From Climacium dendroides (lineage: Eukaryota > Streptophyta > Bryopsida > Hypnales > Climaciaceae), in the NCBI GenBank assembly GCA_950106755.1, contig CATNNA010000001.1, positions 2,418,001 through 2,482,000 of the forward strand: a DNA stretch of 64,000 nt. The letters are read 5' to 3'. Position numbers and translations under genes: made by a program. Below are positions 11,925 through 23,068 of this stretch, piece by piece (positions within the stretch are counted from its first letter, which is position 1; each line of letters begins with the position of its first letter). Under the pieces are notes generated by a model. It searched no databases and had not been told where the DNA came from. It worked only from the letters and a program-made list of their open reading frames with translations.

Positions 11925-12013
11925 CATTCTTCAAGTGCCAAGTGAAGAAGGTGTGACTACCCCTAATAGGGGCCCGCTTATCATACTACTAAAATCATAA
12001 CTCCCTTTGTAAT
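11925..12013 (-). repeat. Right inverted repeat of the Harbinger element
   Basis: It is the reverse complement of the repeat at 3344-3456. Its best part ends CTACCCC at 11963 and is followed by TAATA. Weaker similarity reaches AACTCCCTT at about 12013. Confidence 0.6.
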
Positions 12014-12034
12014 ATCACAAATGCTACCATTAAT

Positions 12035-12847
12035 ACTAGAGGCTCATGTTTGCTATGCTATGCATTCATCGTATTATATATTTGTAAAATTTTGATATAT
12101 TTGAATAGAATGCATGATAATAATTTCAATAAGTCTTTAAAATAATTATTTTAAATACTTTATAAAAATATATTCAATCATGCATACATAGAAATCATAT
12201 TTTCATACAATGTGATATTACAGAAATAGAGCAGCAATTTACAATCACTTTTGTAATATCACTTTTTGTAAAGGGTGATATTATAGAAATAGTATAGTTT
12301 TTGCAATTATGGTGATATTAAAGAAGATCCATAGGATGATATTATAGAGGTAGCAAATTCATTGCTCCTCTTGGCTTTACACTTCTTTGCACTTCTATGA
12401 TTTTGTGCTTTTGTGAGCTTTGAGCTTTTATGATTTCAATTTTCTATTGCTACTATCAAATGATTTTGAGAAATTTATTCAATTGAAGCGATTTTGGATT
12501 CCACAACAATTAAATTGTTCACAAAAATTATGAGATTTATAAGTTTTTCTTTTCAAATCTTCAATTTGGGTTGCCATTTTTTGTAATAATGGAGTCAAAT
12601 TTCTAATGCATTCTAATGTATGTGTATCTTTTATAGTATTTACCATTGCATATGTTTCATTCATCATTTAATAAATTTCTATTGTACATTTCAATATATG
12701 CTTACTTATAAAAAAAATTATACAAAGATTTTAGTAATTTTATTTGAAGATTTATTGAAATTTTTGTTCTACATTCTATCTAATACATAAAAATTCTTAT
12801 AAAATTCTAATGATGAATGCGTAGCATAGCAAGCGCCAACCGCTAGT
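12035..12847. mobile_element. Non-coding element with long terminal inverted repeats (813 bp)
   Basis: Left ACTAGAGGCTCATGTTTGC and right (reverse complement) ACTAGCGGTTGGCGCTTGC are both followed by TATGCTAYGCATTCATC. Similarity then continues for about 100 bp (TTTCAATAARTCTT on both arms). CTAG occurs at both borders. Repeated GTGATATTA motifs fill part of the middle. The superfamily is not clear to me. It adjoins the Harbinger right end. Confidence 0.7.
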
Positions 12848-13960
12848 TGCATATAAAAATGGTACAATTTGAAGAGGCCGAATTTGACAGAAATGTAGGT
12901 GCGACAATTTGAACATCACCTTCAATTTCCAATGAGAGGGTTGTACATTGCACGGTCAAGAGAAGGCGGATCTAATGAGCATCACAGGTCATGATTGCCC
13001 CTACCAAATTTTAAATTTTTTTTCTGCCAGTTTACGACTAAACCTTCCAATTCAATTTTTGAAGCATTGACACCAAGCCTTGGGAGTTAGCCACTAATCT
13101 CCATAATTTTGCATCAATTTAAATTCTTCACAAATTTTGTGATTTTTTTATACACAATGACAAATGTTCAATGTACAATCAAATGTGAAATGTATGAAGA
13201 TAAATTCTTATCAGTGTTGGATGAAGACACCTTGTACTTTCTTTGCCAATGCAAATCTTTGGAGATTTCTTAATGTGGATGTTTCTTTTTGTACTTAGAG
13301 TCTAATGGCAGAGCTATGGATTTTGTGTGTCAAAATTTTGTAATTGAATTAAGTTTCTAGAATGTGGTTGATAATCCCAGCCATTCATTTTTTATTTTCA
13401 AACAAATGTAGGTTCTTGTCTTTCTTAATTTTTGACAATAGAATTAGAATTCATTACAAATTAGTGAAGTAATTGCATTTTAATAGTTGAAGCAACTAAG
13501 CTATGAATTTGTTTGGTAATTGTACATGCAAGATGTCAATGGACAAGGATAATTTTTGGATAGTGATGGATGTAGATGCATTGCACTTTCTTTGCTAGTG
13601 CAATTTACAATGCAATTCACTTATGAAGTTTTTTTATATGCTTTCTTTAAAGGTTTGAATCCAATGATGGAGTTGCTAATTATGTGTGAAATAATGTTGG
13701 AATTGAAGTGAGCTTCTGGTGTATGTATTTGCTTCTTGGTAATTGAAACCGGAATTTGATTTGATGTAGGTTCGTTGTACTATCTTTGCCTTGTGGAATT
13801 CTCTATAGATTTTTTTTTGAAGGCTTTGAATATATGGAGGGAGATGAAGATTTGTTGGCTATAATAATGTGATTAGGTGGAATATATATCAACATTGACT
13901 TGATTGTTTCATTGTAGTTGACTTCTGAATTTGATTTCATTGGATCATTTAGAAAATAGA

Positions 13961-14212
13961 CACTATAAGAAAACTATGTTTTAGGTAATGTTTAATATAA
14001 CAATCAATGTCTAAGTTGATAGATTTTAGGTGACTTCAAATTTAACAACCCTTATTTTTATGTCAACAATGATGTCCAATGTAACATCAAGGGTTATAAC
14101 ATCAAGATAATACATTGGACATCATTGTTGACATAAAAATAAGAGTTATTAGATTTGATGTCACCTAAAATTTGTCAACTTAGACATATAAAAACTCTAG
14201 TTTCTTGTAGTA
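13961..14212. mobile_element. CACTA-type foldback MITE (diverged)
   Basis: It starts CACTATAAGAAAACTA and ends TAGTTTCTTGTAGTAG. Inner arms around TTTATGTCAACAATGATGTCC are inverted copies of each other. The right terminus has lost the exact TAGTG ending, and the 3-bp duplication is not clear. Confidence 0.75.
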
Positions 14213-15594
14213 GGAAAGTAATAATGTAAGTGGTTGAAGTATAATAGCTTTGATTGGTTTCTATCTAGACATGCAATCCAATGTTGTAGGATGTAGCAAT
14301 TGAAGATGTATATGGAAGAGGATAAGCTCTTTACACTATTAAATTTAGACATATCATAGTCTCTTTGCCAATGCAATTTTATACAGAATTTTGGTTGTGT
14401 TACTTCTAAGTTTAGATTAGAAATGACAAAGTTCTATATTGCAATGTGGAAATTGAGATGAGAAGCTTGAAGTTGTAGTAAAATATACCAAAGTTGGCAA
14501 TTTGAAACAAACAATTCGTTAGAATTAGAAGTCTTTACATTTGATGAAGTGTTGTCTTTTAAGGTGGAGACAAACTGCATTTGGACATTAAGCCTCAAAA
14601 CAAGGAAAGACTAAAACATCCAATTGAAGATTGTCAACACATGATTGTTAAAGGTGTAAACAAGATAGGATAGGATAGGAAGAAGCAAAAAAAGAGACCA
14701 GATTTTGATTATGTAGGATTCAATTTCTACGTTGAAAGACTGATGTTTCCTTTTTAAGCCAAGTAGAAATCTGCTAGAGTGACAAATCCAATTCTTTGAC
14801 TACAATGGAATGCTTTTGTCTTCAAAAAATGTATAGAAATCCAAGGTAGAAAATTCTAAGACTTCATTAATAGAATTTTGATTCAACTTCTTGTATCCAA
14901 TTGCAAGTAGTTATTGACAACAATCACAATTGGTAATTCTTCTTCTCCACCTCTATAGAAATGTTGTTAATATCCTAAACTTGCTATGAATGCTTTCATC
15001 TGCTTCTAAAGAGTGCAACTTGCATTCAAAGCTATAATATTGTTGTTAAACTTTATATAGGTGGAAATTTCATGTATGTGGTAATTGAGGAATCGCCTAA
15101 TTGATCATCTTAGGTTTGTAACTATGTTATTTGCACAAAACTAGTACACTCTGCATACAATACCATTCAAAAAAATAGTCATATATTGGAAGAACGCTAG
15201 AAATAAGTGTAAGAAATATCACGTGGTTTGCTTAATAATATTTCAAGTTTTATTGTTTTATAAGTTAGTATTGGTTACTGTAGTGTTTAGAAACAATATG
15301 GTTACAAACAATGTGGATGGAAATTTGATGACTTTAGAGGGTTTTAATGTTGTTTAAGATACTTTTTCAAGTGGCGTGATCTTTTTTCTTATTTTGCAAC
15401 AATTATAATTACCTTGCATTTTTAGTTTGGTTTGACATATTTTTAATTTAGTTTGGATGTTTGAATATTTTGATGTATAATACCTATGAATTACACAATA
15501 ATACTTACTGAGTTTTGGTTACATTGATTGACTTAAAAATTTATTTTCATATTTATTGTTGTAATTAGTTTGTACATCTTGTTTATTATATATT

Positions 15595-15807
15595 CACTAC
15601 AAGAAAACATGTCCGAAATGACAGAAATTGGTCCTAAATGACAGAAATCAGCCCCTCCTAATTGACTGAAAATTGACAATTTTTTGTCAATTTGGACAAT
15701 TTTCTGTCAATTCGGACAGTTTTGTCCTAATTGACAGAAACTTGTCAAATTTCTGTCATTTAGGAGGGGCTGATTTTTGTCATTTAGAACACGTTTCTCT
15801 TGTAGTG
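15595..15807. mobile_element. CACTA-type foldback MITE, 213 bp
   Basis: The left end is CACTACAAGAAAACATGTCC. The right end in reverse complement is CACTACAAGAGAAACGTGTTC. Internal arms repeat TGACAGAAAT and CAGCCCCTCCTAA in inverted orientation. The interior consists of short TTGTCAATT/GACAG words. Flanks are TATT-rich, so the 3-bp duplication is ambiguous. Confidence 0.88.
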
Positions 15808-18164
15808 TATTATTCATGGTGAAATTGCCTTTTCAATAAAGATTATTACTTTTGAACTCTACATAAATTTGTATTGTCAATTTATATTTTTAATATTGAT
15901 TTTGTGATTAAATTATTTTTTGATACTTACAATTTTTCATGATAATAATACATTTAGTAGTTGTAAAGTATGATTTCTATTAAAATAAGAGTTTCGTGAG
16001 TAGGAGAGTCCTCAAGTACTTTAATCCTCAGTATAATAATACTGTTTTGATTTATATAAGTGAAGATCATGTCATTTCTTGAACACCAAGTCATGAGCTC
16101 CACGGGTGGTTGCAAAAGTTTTTTTAATCTCATTCAAGCGTTTTGGGTTTGATTCTTATTGAATTTGTATGAATACATGAAAAAATACACAACTTGGTGC
16201 TACTAACTAAGCTTTGCGAGTAGGAAAGTTGTAACAGCTAACCAAACTTCTATCTAAAATGTGCTAAGTACTTGATACATTCACAAAATAAAAAGTAAGC
16301 ATATCCACTATCCTTTTTAAAAAATTCCAAATAATAAACAAGTAAACAAATAATGTGAAAAACTAAAAAACTAAAATATAAGAATATTATAGAAAATATA
16401 TTAATATTATATGTTAACATATTTGTTATGTAAAAACAAAACATACACTCCAAAATATATATGCAATACCAAACTATAAAATAAAATCAAACAATTCAAA
16501 TCTATACCAACTATTCAATATGTAAATTCCATCCATTATACAAAACATGAATGGAAAAAACATAATTAAAATACATGCAACATATATGCATATATAACTT
16601 CTATATAGTAATTATATAAAGCCAAACTCTAGTTAAAGACTTCAGTTTGAACAGCCAAGATCCTGATCATGCATTAGATGGGATCTCTTCTAATCTGAGA
16701 CTTCTATGTTGTCATCAAATTGCTTGTATTCTTCTAAAGTGGCTGTTTCATTTCATCAATCTTCCAATGCAATCCTCTTTCACTTTTTCATCTTATATAA
16801 TTCCTTAAACATCCTAGTTTCTTGATGTTAGATGCAAGTATTGAATGAAGGTACAATTTAGTTTCTCCAAAATACAATTCAGATTAGACAATGCCCTCAC
16901 AATTCTAATGGGGCACTACCACCATTTACAAGTCAAATTGCAATGAAATAGCCTTTGAAGAAATTGCCATCCATCCTACAGGATGGTTGTGGGCAACCCT
17001 ACAAAGGCCTAATATAGGAATCAATATTTCCAAATTCTTTACAAAACTCATTATCTTTGTCCAACCAATCCTCTTCAATTGCTTGAACATGGATTGTTAG
17101 CTAGAAACCATCCTTCAAAATAGTAGTGGTAGGCAATGGATCTATTGCTACCTTTACATCATTCTAGTAATGCATCAAATGCTTGTATAGTCTTCAATAT
17201 TCCCTAGTGCGGTCTTGATTGTAGAAATTTTTCTAATATTTACTAAACCTAGACATATCCTTTAGGATGTCCTCCATACCTCTTATTTGACTTGGTATAA
17301 CTACCAATGGCACTCCACGGGGTTACAAACTTTGACCCTTATAATCAACATGCCTCAATTTTAGGCTTTCGCTTGTATCCTTGGTAATGAGTTCAAATTA
17401 GTACCTAAGAGTTTATATATTATAACTAGAATTCCATTTGAATCAAGGTAGAACTTCACTAATGCGTGTATAGTACATGATCTGATTTTACTCAAGATTG
17501 AGGTTGAGACCTCCTTCAATCCAAATGCTACAATGGCTTCATTGATTTTTGGAATTTGATCCTTCCATTAGCCCTTTGAGGACTAAGGTGGTTCTAAGAG
17601 AAGCAAAATTAGCAAGTGGGGGTTGAATTCAAACAAGAATGGAAGGAAACTAGAGGTTCTAATGGCTAATCCAACCATACAAAAATGTAAAGAACATATT
17701 CTTTCTAGAGTTATTATTTTTCCAAAATTTTTGGACTGTCAGATTTCCATGCTAAAACCAAAATATGGAAGGTACCTATTCGATGGATGGGTCTTATTTT
17801 TTTATGTAGTGGGCTTAAAAAATTCAATGAAAATACTTAAAAGTGTCAAAATTCAATTTTTTTTGTTTGCGGTGCAATTTGTTAGTAAGGCTACAATTGT
17901 GAAACATACTATCACTTAAAGGTGACACCAATGTCCTTTTGTGCACTCTCAAAAGTAAAGGGGATAAAAGTATAGCAATATGTAAGAATAACTTCTCTAA
18001 ATTTTAATAAATACAAATATGACTATCTTTGTAGATGCTTTGGTGGTTGTGGGAGCACGGAAATCCAATCTTTAGGTTTAGAAGGGAAATAAGGGGAATA
18101 GAGCTCTTTTTACTCCCTATTTTTTTTGTTTTTCTTTAGAAAAGTAGACCGTAAGTAGTTAGGG

Positions 18165-18340
18165 ACCGGATACCGGAATAGGGTTACTTTAGAATAGATA
18201 ATAGTGTTAACAGAAGTAACCGGAAACCGGAAACCGAAAGTCCGGAAACGGCATAGATAGGTCAGGAGTAGGTCAGAGTGATTTTCATTAGAAACCGGAA
18301 ACCGGAATAAAATAGAAGACCGGAGACCGGAAACGGAAGA
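18165..18340. promoter_or_regulatory. Cluster of ACCGGAA/CCGG motifs in the LTR-A leader
   Basis: Short direct repeats of ACCGGAA, often in pairs (AACCGGAAACCGGAAACC), occupy the region upstream of the coding frames. CCGG is conspicuous across the whole LTR, including its coding part. They may be transcription-factor sites or methylation targets; the function is not known. Confidence 0.5.
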
Positions 18341-18755
18341 CAAGCAATCCGGGTGTAACGGGTGCCTACCTAGTTCTAGACCATACTTGAGAGCGGGTCT
18401 ATTTTGGGGAAAACGGTCACCTGTAACGGCCCGAGTGGGTGCAGCCCTAGAAATAGGAGGGGCAGGTGGCTCAGACCTCCTTTTGCACGGAAGCTACCTT
18501 GAGAAGAGATTGGTGAGGAGCATTCGAGGTGTACTTATATGACAGCCAAAAAGAAGAAGTTACGGGCTCAGTTTACGGACCGGATTAAGGATAGACGGGT
18601 CTTGAGAGGAGAGTTCATTTAGAAGTTCACGTATAAGTGTGGAGTCAGGAGTGTACTGGTGAGACGACTTTTGAGGAGGGTCCTTGAGCGGAATAGGAAA
18701 CTAGAGTGCGAGTGATTGTGAGACTTCAAATAGTGATTCCGGTCACTGAGAGGGT

Positions 18756-19583
18756 TTGAGAGAACAGCCCACGATGGTGAGAGAAGAGGTAGCTGTATCC
18801 TTGCGCATGGTGAAGCCGGTGGTACCAGCGGATCCACGAGAGAAAGCGGAGCTAGAAGAAGACCTTCGACAGATGGGGTGTGAGGGATTTCTAGCCCGGC
18901 CATGGAATTTGAAAGACGAGGAGATCGTGAGGGAGGTAATCGACGCACCGCTAAGGAAGTGGAAGGGGACGTCGAGAAGCCGGCCTGAAGACTGGACTCC
19001 AACGTTGTGGAGGGAGACGTACGATTTCAAGAAGACGGACAAGGGACCGGCTTCCCGGACGGATCGCTTCTATGTGGGTAAGTTCCAGAATCCCCCAACG
19101 AAGAAGGATGGTTTCCTTGTGGCAGAGTGCATAAATGGTAGGGAGAAACGTTTAATGAAGTACCTAGCAGCCATCCTTAGTCCAGAGCGACCAAACAAGA
19201 TTACGGTCACCTTGGCGAACACTATTTTTGGTGCACTGTCGGATGACCGGAAAGTAGATTGGGGCGTAGTGATGAGAGATCAGATCAAGAGATTGGTAAA
19301 AGGTATAGTGAAGTCTAAGCCTTCCCCTATAACCCCTTTTCTCTACCACTTGTATCAAGCACATGGCTGGTTTACAAATAGAGAGATAGATTCATATGAT
19401 ACGGCCAGAGCCATGTCCAAATTCGATATAGAAAACCCGGATGAAGAAGCCGGGCAAGAAGAGGAAGATTCAGAGGTAGACACTATACCGGTCGAGGAAG
19501 CTAAGTCTCAGTGGAGGAGGCAGGACCGGAAAGAGAAAGACTCAGAGATAGGAGAGGGTAGTAAGGGAGTCAATCCGGTCTAG
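18756..19583 (+). CDS. LTR-A frame 1: N-terminal domain of the LTR-encoded protein family
   Basis: 275 codons from ATG at 18756 to TAG at 19581. Conserved blocks shared with copies B, D and E are LxEDLxQMGCxGFLxRPW (residues about 30-50), WRETYDF, PTKKDGF, ITVTLANTIFGALSDDRKVDW and ITPFLYHLYQA. An acidic tail follows. The pattern resembles the 'putative plant transposon protein' domain of angiosperm retroelements, but that is recall and not a search result. The reading frame continues past the TAG in the same phase (NQDPLGRIV) into frame 2. The same TAG occurs in copy B; copy C has Trp there. No enzymatic motif is visible, so the role is unknown. Confidence 0.75.
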   Translation: MREQPTMVREEVAVSLRMVKPVVPADPREKAELEEDLRQMGCEGFLARPWNLKDEEIVREVIDAPLRKWKGTSRSRPEDWTPTLWRETYDFKKTDKGPASRTDRFYVGKFQNPPTKKDGFLVAECINGREKRLMKYLAAILSPERPNKITVTLANTIFGALSDDRKVDWGVVMRDQIKRLVKGIVKSKPSPITPFLYHLYQAHGWFTNREIDSYDTARAMSKFDIENPDEEAGQEEEDSEVDTIPVEEAKSQWRRQDRKEKDSEIGEGSKGVNPV

Positions 19584-19607
19584 AACCAGGATCCCCTAGG
19601 TCGAATT

Positions 19608-20615
19608 GTGAGGGAACTCAGTGAGTTCCGGGTCCAGTACGGGAAGAGCCAGGAGATCATTAAAGAACTGTATCAGCTGCTGAAGGTCAGTCAACCGCAG
19701 CAGCTCGTTGCCCAACTGGACCGGAAGATGAAGGAAGCGGTGAAGAAAGAGTTGAGCGAAGCCGCAAGTAAGGTGGACCAACTAACGAGGGAGTTGGAGG
19801 AGAAGAGAGAAGAAATGGACCAGCAGAAGAAATTCTCCAAGACAGCCGCAAAGAACCTTCAGGCGATCCGGGAGTTCATCGGCAATCCGGGCGAAGTCAT
19901 CAACAAAGCAATGTTGTTTGACGAGAAGGTGATGGAGACCGGAAAGCAAATTCCAGCCAGCCTGATGATGGCATTAGTGTCCTACCACCGCAAGATGGAG
20001 GCAATAGTGGAGCCACTACGCGAGGTGATGAAGGAGGTAGAAGAACGAAGAGAGCGGGAGCAGGGACCGGAAACGGAGCTGGAACTCACACCAGCACCCC
20101 TTCCGGTCATCGAAGAAGAAGTAAAGGCGAAGGACAAGATGGAGGATGTGCCAAGCTCTTCCATCCGGTCAGAGCCTAAAGGAGAAATGACTTCCCTACT
20201 GGGGGAAGTAACAGACGTTGCTCTTAATGCAACGCGAGCAGTAGAAGCTGTTGAGGAAGAGAAGACCGGAGAAGTGGAGACAACAAGTAAGGTGAGGGAA
20301 CTATCGGAAGAGGTGAAGGCCGCAGCTGAAGAGAAGACGAGGTCTGGACCGGAACCGTCCAAGAAGAAGAACGTGCCCAAATCAGGGCTGAGTACCAAGT
20401 TTATCGACCTCAGTGAGTTATCTCCAATCTCTCCGCCTCCTCCTGCAAAGATACAGAAGGTATTTCCTTCCACCCTACTCAACTTAGCTTTGGGAAGCGA
20501 AACTGGGTCAATGGAGGAAAGGAAGACCGGATCACAGGGGCGAGGATCCGGGAAGAGCAGACCGATTGAGGAAACCACTCCTCAGAGTGAGGAAACCTCC
20601 AATTTTGACACATAA
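19608..20615 (+). CDS. LTR-A frame 2: coiled-coil and acidic/basic C-terminal part
   Basis: In phase with frame 1 after one TAG. Residues about 20-110 are a strong heptad coiled coil (QLDRKMKEAVKKEL, QLTRELEEKREEM). The family signature FDEKVMETGK and a Lys/Glu/Ser/Pro-rich tail follow. A frameshift near 20590 separates the last part, which continues at 20566-20859 in another frame as a poly-acidic run, SEPYSDPD and a lysine-rich end. Copy B has SEPYSDPD in one uninterrupted frame, so the break in A is a mutation. Acidic and basic tracts suggest a nuclear, chromatin or nucleic-acid-associated protein; this is inference only. Confidence 0.7.
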   Translation: MRELSEFRVQYGKSQEIIKELYQLLKVSQPQQLVAQLDRKMKEAVKKELSEAASKVDQLTRELEEKREEMDQQKKFSKTAAKNLQAIREFIGNPGEVINKAMLFDEKVMETGKQIPASLMMALVSYHRKMEAIVEPLREVMKEVEERREREQGPETELELTPAPLPVIEEEVKAKDKMEDVPSSSIRSEPKGEMTSLLGEVTDVALNATRAVEAVEEEKTGEVETTSKVRELSEEVKAAAEEKTRSGPEPSKKKNVPKSGLSTKFIDLSELSPISPPPPAKIQKVFPSTLLNLALGSETGSMEERKTGSQGRGSGKSRPIEETTPQSEETSNFDT

Positions 20616-21140
20616 GAAGAGGACGATTCTAGAGGACAATGACGAGGAGGAAGATGAAGAAGAAGAGGACGAGGATGAAGAATCCGGTATTGAGGAGGAC
20701 TCAGAGCCGTATTCTGACCCGGATCAAGCACTGGCAGAGACTCGGGCAACCAAGGCTGCAGCATCCAAGAAGAAAAGGCTTGCCGCTCGGGGTAAGGTAT
20801 GCCAGGGACAGAAGACCGGAACCGGAAAGAAGCCGGCCGTAAAGAAGTTAAAAACTTAGAAAGTTACATGGGGTAAATTTCTAAGGATAGGGTAGTGAAA
20901 ATCTGAAGTTTAGGGATAGTTGTACATAATTAGGCAAATTACTTTTTGAGTGACACGGCCACTAGTAGTTGGAAAGTGACCGGGTCCGTAATTATAGGAT
21001 CTGAGATCCACTTTTAGCGGAAGTAGTGGGAGTTTGAGTGAAAGTCAACAGGGCTATAAATTAGTAAGGGAATAAAACGTGTTGAGCCCTGATTGGCTGG
21101 AGCGTTACTTTTAGGTTAGGATTTTGAGGGAGTAGTTTAG

Positions 21141-21149
21141 TATTTAAAT
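21141..21149 (+). promoter_or_regulatory. Second TATA-like box of LTR-A, downstream of the coding region
   Basis: TATTTAAAT at 21141, about 280 bp after the last coding frame and 1.15 kb before the LTR end. Equivalent TATA boxes follow the coding region in copies C (30629-30636) and F (59706-59713). The expected role is the U3/R promoter for the retroelement RNA. Confidence 0.5.
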
Positions 21150-22304
21150 CCGGGACTTCTTTGGTCCCGATGTGCATCTTTATCTTACCTTCTTATATTC
21201 ATGAGTACCTGGGAGTTCGCTCTTGGCGTGATTAAAAGAAATCATAGTTGTGTGTACTTGACACTTGTCCGTGTTTTGGAAGTCCAGGCTGGAAAGTGAG
21301 TGTAAGTGGATACAAGGTGTATCCGGATGCTGAGTTTATCCGGTCTAGTATTGAATTAGTGCATGTGGATGGAGGTAGAAGGGATCTCTAGTGTGGACTA
21401 GGAGTGGACTCGGAAGGGAATACGGATTGAGGACCACTCTTCGGAAAGAGTAAGGGTTAGCACGCCTCCGCAGCGCTCGTTTCCCCTCTCTTCCCCGCTA
21501 GTTCATACCGGATTTAGGACTAACTCAGTAGGCTGTCGTTGTAGTATTGGTTAGGAGGGATTAGACTGGCTTGCGTGACTTGCTGGACACGACTGCATTT
21601 CCTTTCCAGTTGTGAGGACGGTCTGTTTTCTCATTTGTAGGATTTGAAAGTTTATTTTTGAAAGTTTGATCACATAGTGAAACTTCTAACACTTTAAAAT
21701 GGAAGGGTAGGAGTTAAGCTTCCTTCCTAAAGCCTAATTAAGCAGATCCCTCGTCGAGAGGTTAAAATCCACATGGTTACAATTAGAGATCTAGACCGGA
21801 TGTGAATACTAGAGATTAAGGTTAGATCTGTGGAAACGCGAATTCCGGTTACGGTCTGAAAAACGTAAATACATGTAACTAGCAAAGGTATGTGAATAGA
21901 AGTGTTGGGAGAGTTACAGGGTAGTGTAAAGCCGTGGGGTAGTAAACTAACCAATGAGAGAGTTTGTGTGATAAACCAGTGGGTGTTAGACCGGAATCAA
22001 TCTGGTCAGTGTTATTAGATCGGGAAGATCCGGTCTAAAGTGTAGTAGTAATTGTTGGACCGGAGAGATCCGGTCGTGTTTGTCCAAGGAAACAAGGAGG
22101 CCAAGTGGAAGTTCCGGTCTATTGTTTTGCTTGGGGTTTTGTGTTTGTGTGTGTTTCGTGACCATTACTCTACCATTTTCTGGTAATTGTGAACCTAGGA
22201 AATTCGATCTTTGTGGGAACGATACTCGAGTCACTTTAGGGCCTCTTTTAAGAAATATTGAGCCTTAGAGAAGGATTTTTGCTTTCCTTTGCTACGACAG
22301 TGGT

Positions 22305-23068
22305 CATTGAAGGTCAAATGTGAGGCTTCTAAGGAAAAAAATTAAAATCAAACAAATTGAAACACTAGCCGCAATTGCAAATCAATTGGAAAATGGGTGT
22401 AACACCTACTACCCGGGCTACAATGGAAAGAAGAGTCAGCACAAATTGGGCTACAAGGCTCCCTACCTATCAAGATGGTGGTTATATCCGTTTCATTTAT
22501 TATAGAAAAGGTGGCATGTATGGTGGGATCAAATCCCCATTTTAGTAATCAACAATTGTTGAGACCATGTGCAACAAACATACCTTACTAGTGAAAGCAA
22601 ACACTGGGGCAGGAAAATACTTCGACCTCTTCAAGCAACCACTTTTGACTGTATGAATTGAAATGCTTCATAACATTACAAGCATGCTCCCAAGAATACA
22701 ATTAGGAAATCTTTGTATTGCAAAAAAAGTAGGGCAAACATGTAGGCTATAGAATTCTAGATTTGTGAAGCCTTTAAAATTCCATTTTGTAAATAGTACA
22801 AAGATCATACACACAAACATGCTACGACAGAAGTGTCCATGTCCAATTCGGATGATGTATAGTTTTGATGCTTTGCTCGCACCATGGTGCAACTAGAGTG
22901 TCTAGTGGAGTTTGAGGAGTTCCGTCTTTACTTTTTGTTTGCAGATTGTCGACCTCTTTCGTTGAGCTAGGTCCATCACCAACTCCACGAGTACCTGTAG
23001 CACCGCAACAATAAAAAACTACCACTTGCTCAGGATCCAAAAAGCCCATTTCAACTTGCTATGTGCCT
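22305..23068. other. Non-coding stretch between LTR-A and the piggyBac relic
   Basis: Probably the 3' part of the piggyBac-like element. No clean terminal repeat or coding frame was identified; short open frames here have no recognisable content. Confidence 0.4.

Larger units (their letters stand above)
3344..12013. mobile_element. PIF/Harbinger-type DNA transposon, decayed, with nested MITEs
   Basis: Two inverted copies of one sequence frame this interval. The core GGGGTAGTCACACCTTCTTCAC starts at 3411; its reverse complement ends at 11963. Weaker similarity continues outward through AAGCGG and AGGGAGTT to about 3344 and 12013. TAATA adjoins both cores (3406-3410, 11964-11968), but because similarity continues outside it I cannot fix the exact ends or the target duplication. 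Inside are the two genes expected of this superfamily, convergently arranged: a MYB/SANT-like protein (+) and a HARBI1-type transposase (-). Both are disrupted, so the element is a fossil. A piggyBac-like MITE, a hAT-like MITE and a CACTA MITE have inserted into it. Superfamily assignment is firm from the genes; the borders are less so. Confidence 0.7.
12848..18042. other. Gene-poor AT-rich region containing MITEs
   Basis: Apart from the two CACTA-type MITEs listed separately, I find no coding frame with recognisable motifs, no tRNA and no clear repeat. 17623-17919 (+) and 16250-16453 (-) are open but look like chance frames in AT-rich DNA. Much of 16600-17600 reads as diffuse decayed sequence with frequent stops. 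Confidence 0.5.
18048..22299 (+). mobile_element. LTR-A: 4.25-kb solo LTR with coding capacity in its U3
   Basis: It starts TGTGGGAG and ends GCTACGACA, giving TG...CA termini, with perfect 5-bp duplications GTGGT (18043-18047 and 22300-22304). Near the 3' end, TGTGGGAACGATACTC followed by GTCACTTTAGG looks like the U5 end of plant LTRs and recurs in the other copies. There is no second LTR, primer site, gag or pol, so a solo LTR is the simplest reading. A leader rich in ACCGGAA (18165-18340) is followed by a two-part coding region (18756-20859). A TATTTAAAT box lies downstream of the coding region at 21141, so the proteins would be encoded in U3. Confidence 0.75.

Noticed and set aside
16080..16140. 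Possible second tRNA-like segment (GGGTTTGATTC resembling a B box)
   Set aside because: There is no matching A box at the right spacing and no foldable tRNA shape.
20566..20842. Two overlapping acidic and basic frames at the end of LTR-A treated as separate genes
   Set aside because: Comparison with LTR-B shows that the acidic run plus SEPYSDPD is the C-terminus of the same protein after a frameshift; the other frame is a shadow.
18048..22299. LTR-A as a complete gag-pol retrotransposon
   Set aside because: No reverse transcriptase, integrase, protease or RNase H motifs and no second LTR are present; only the U3-type coding region and U5-like end are seen.
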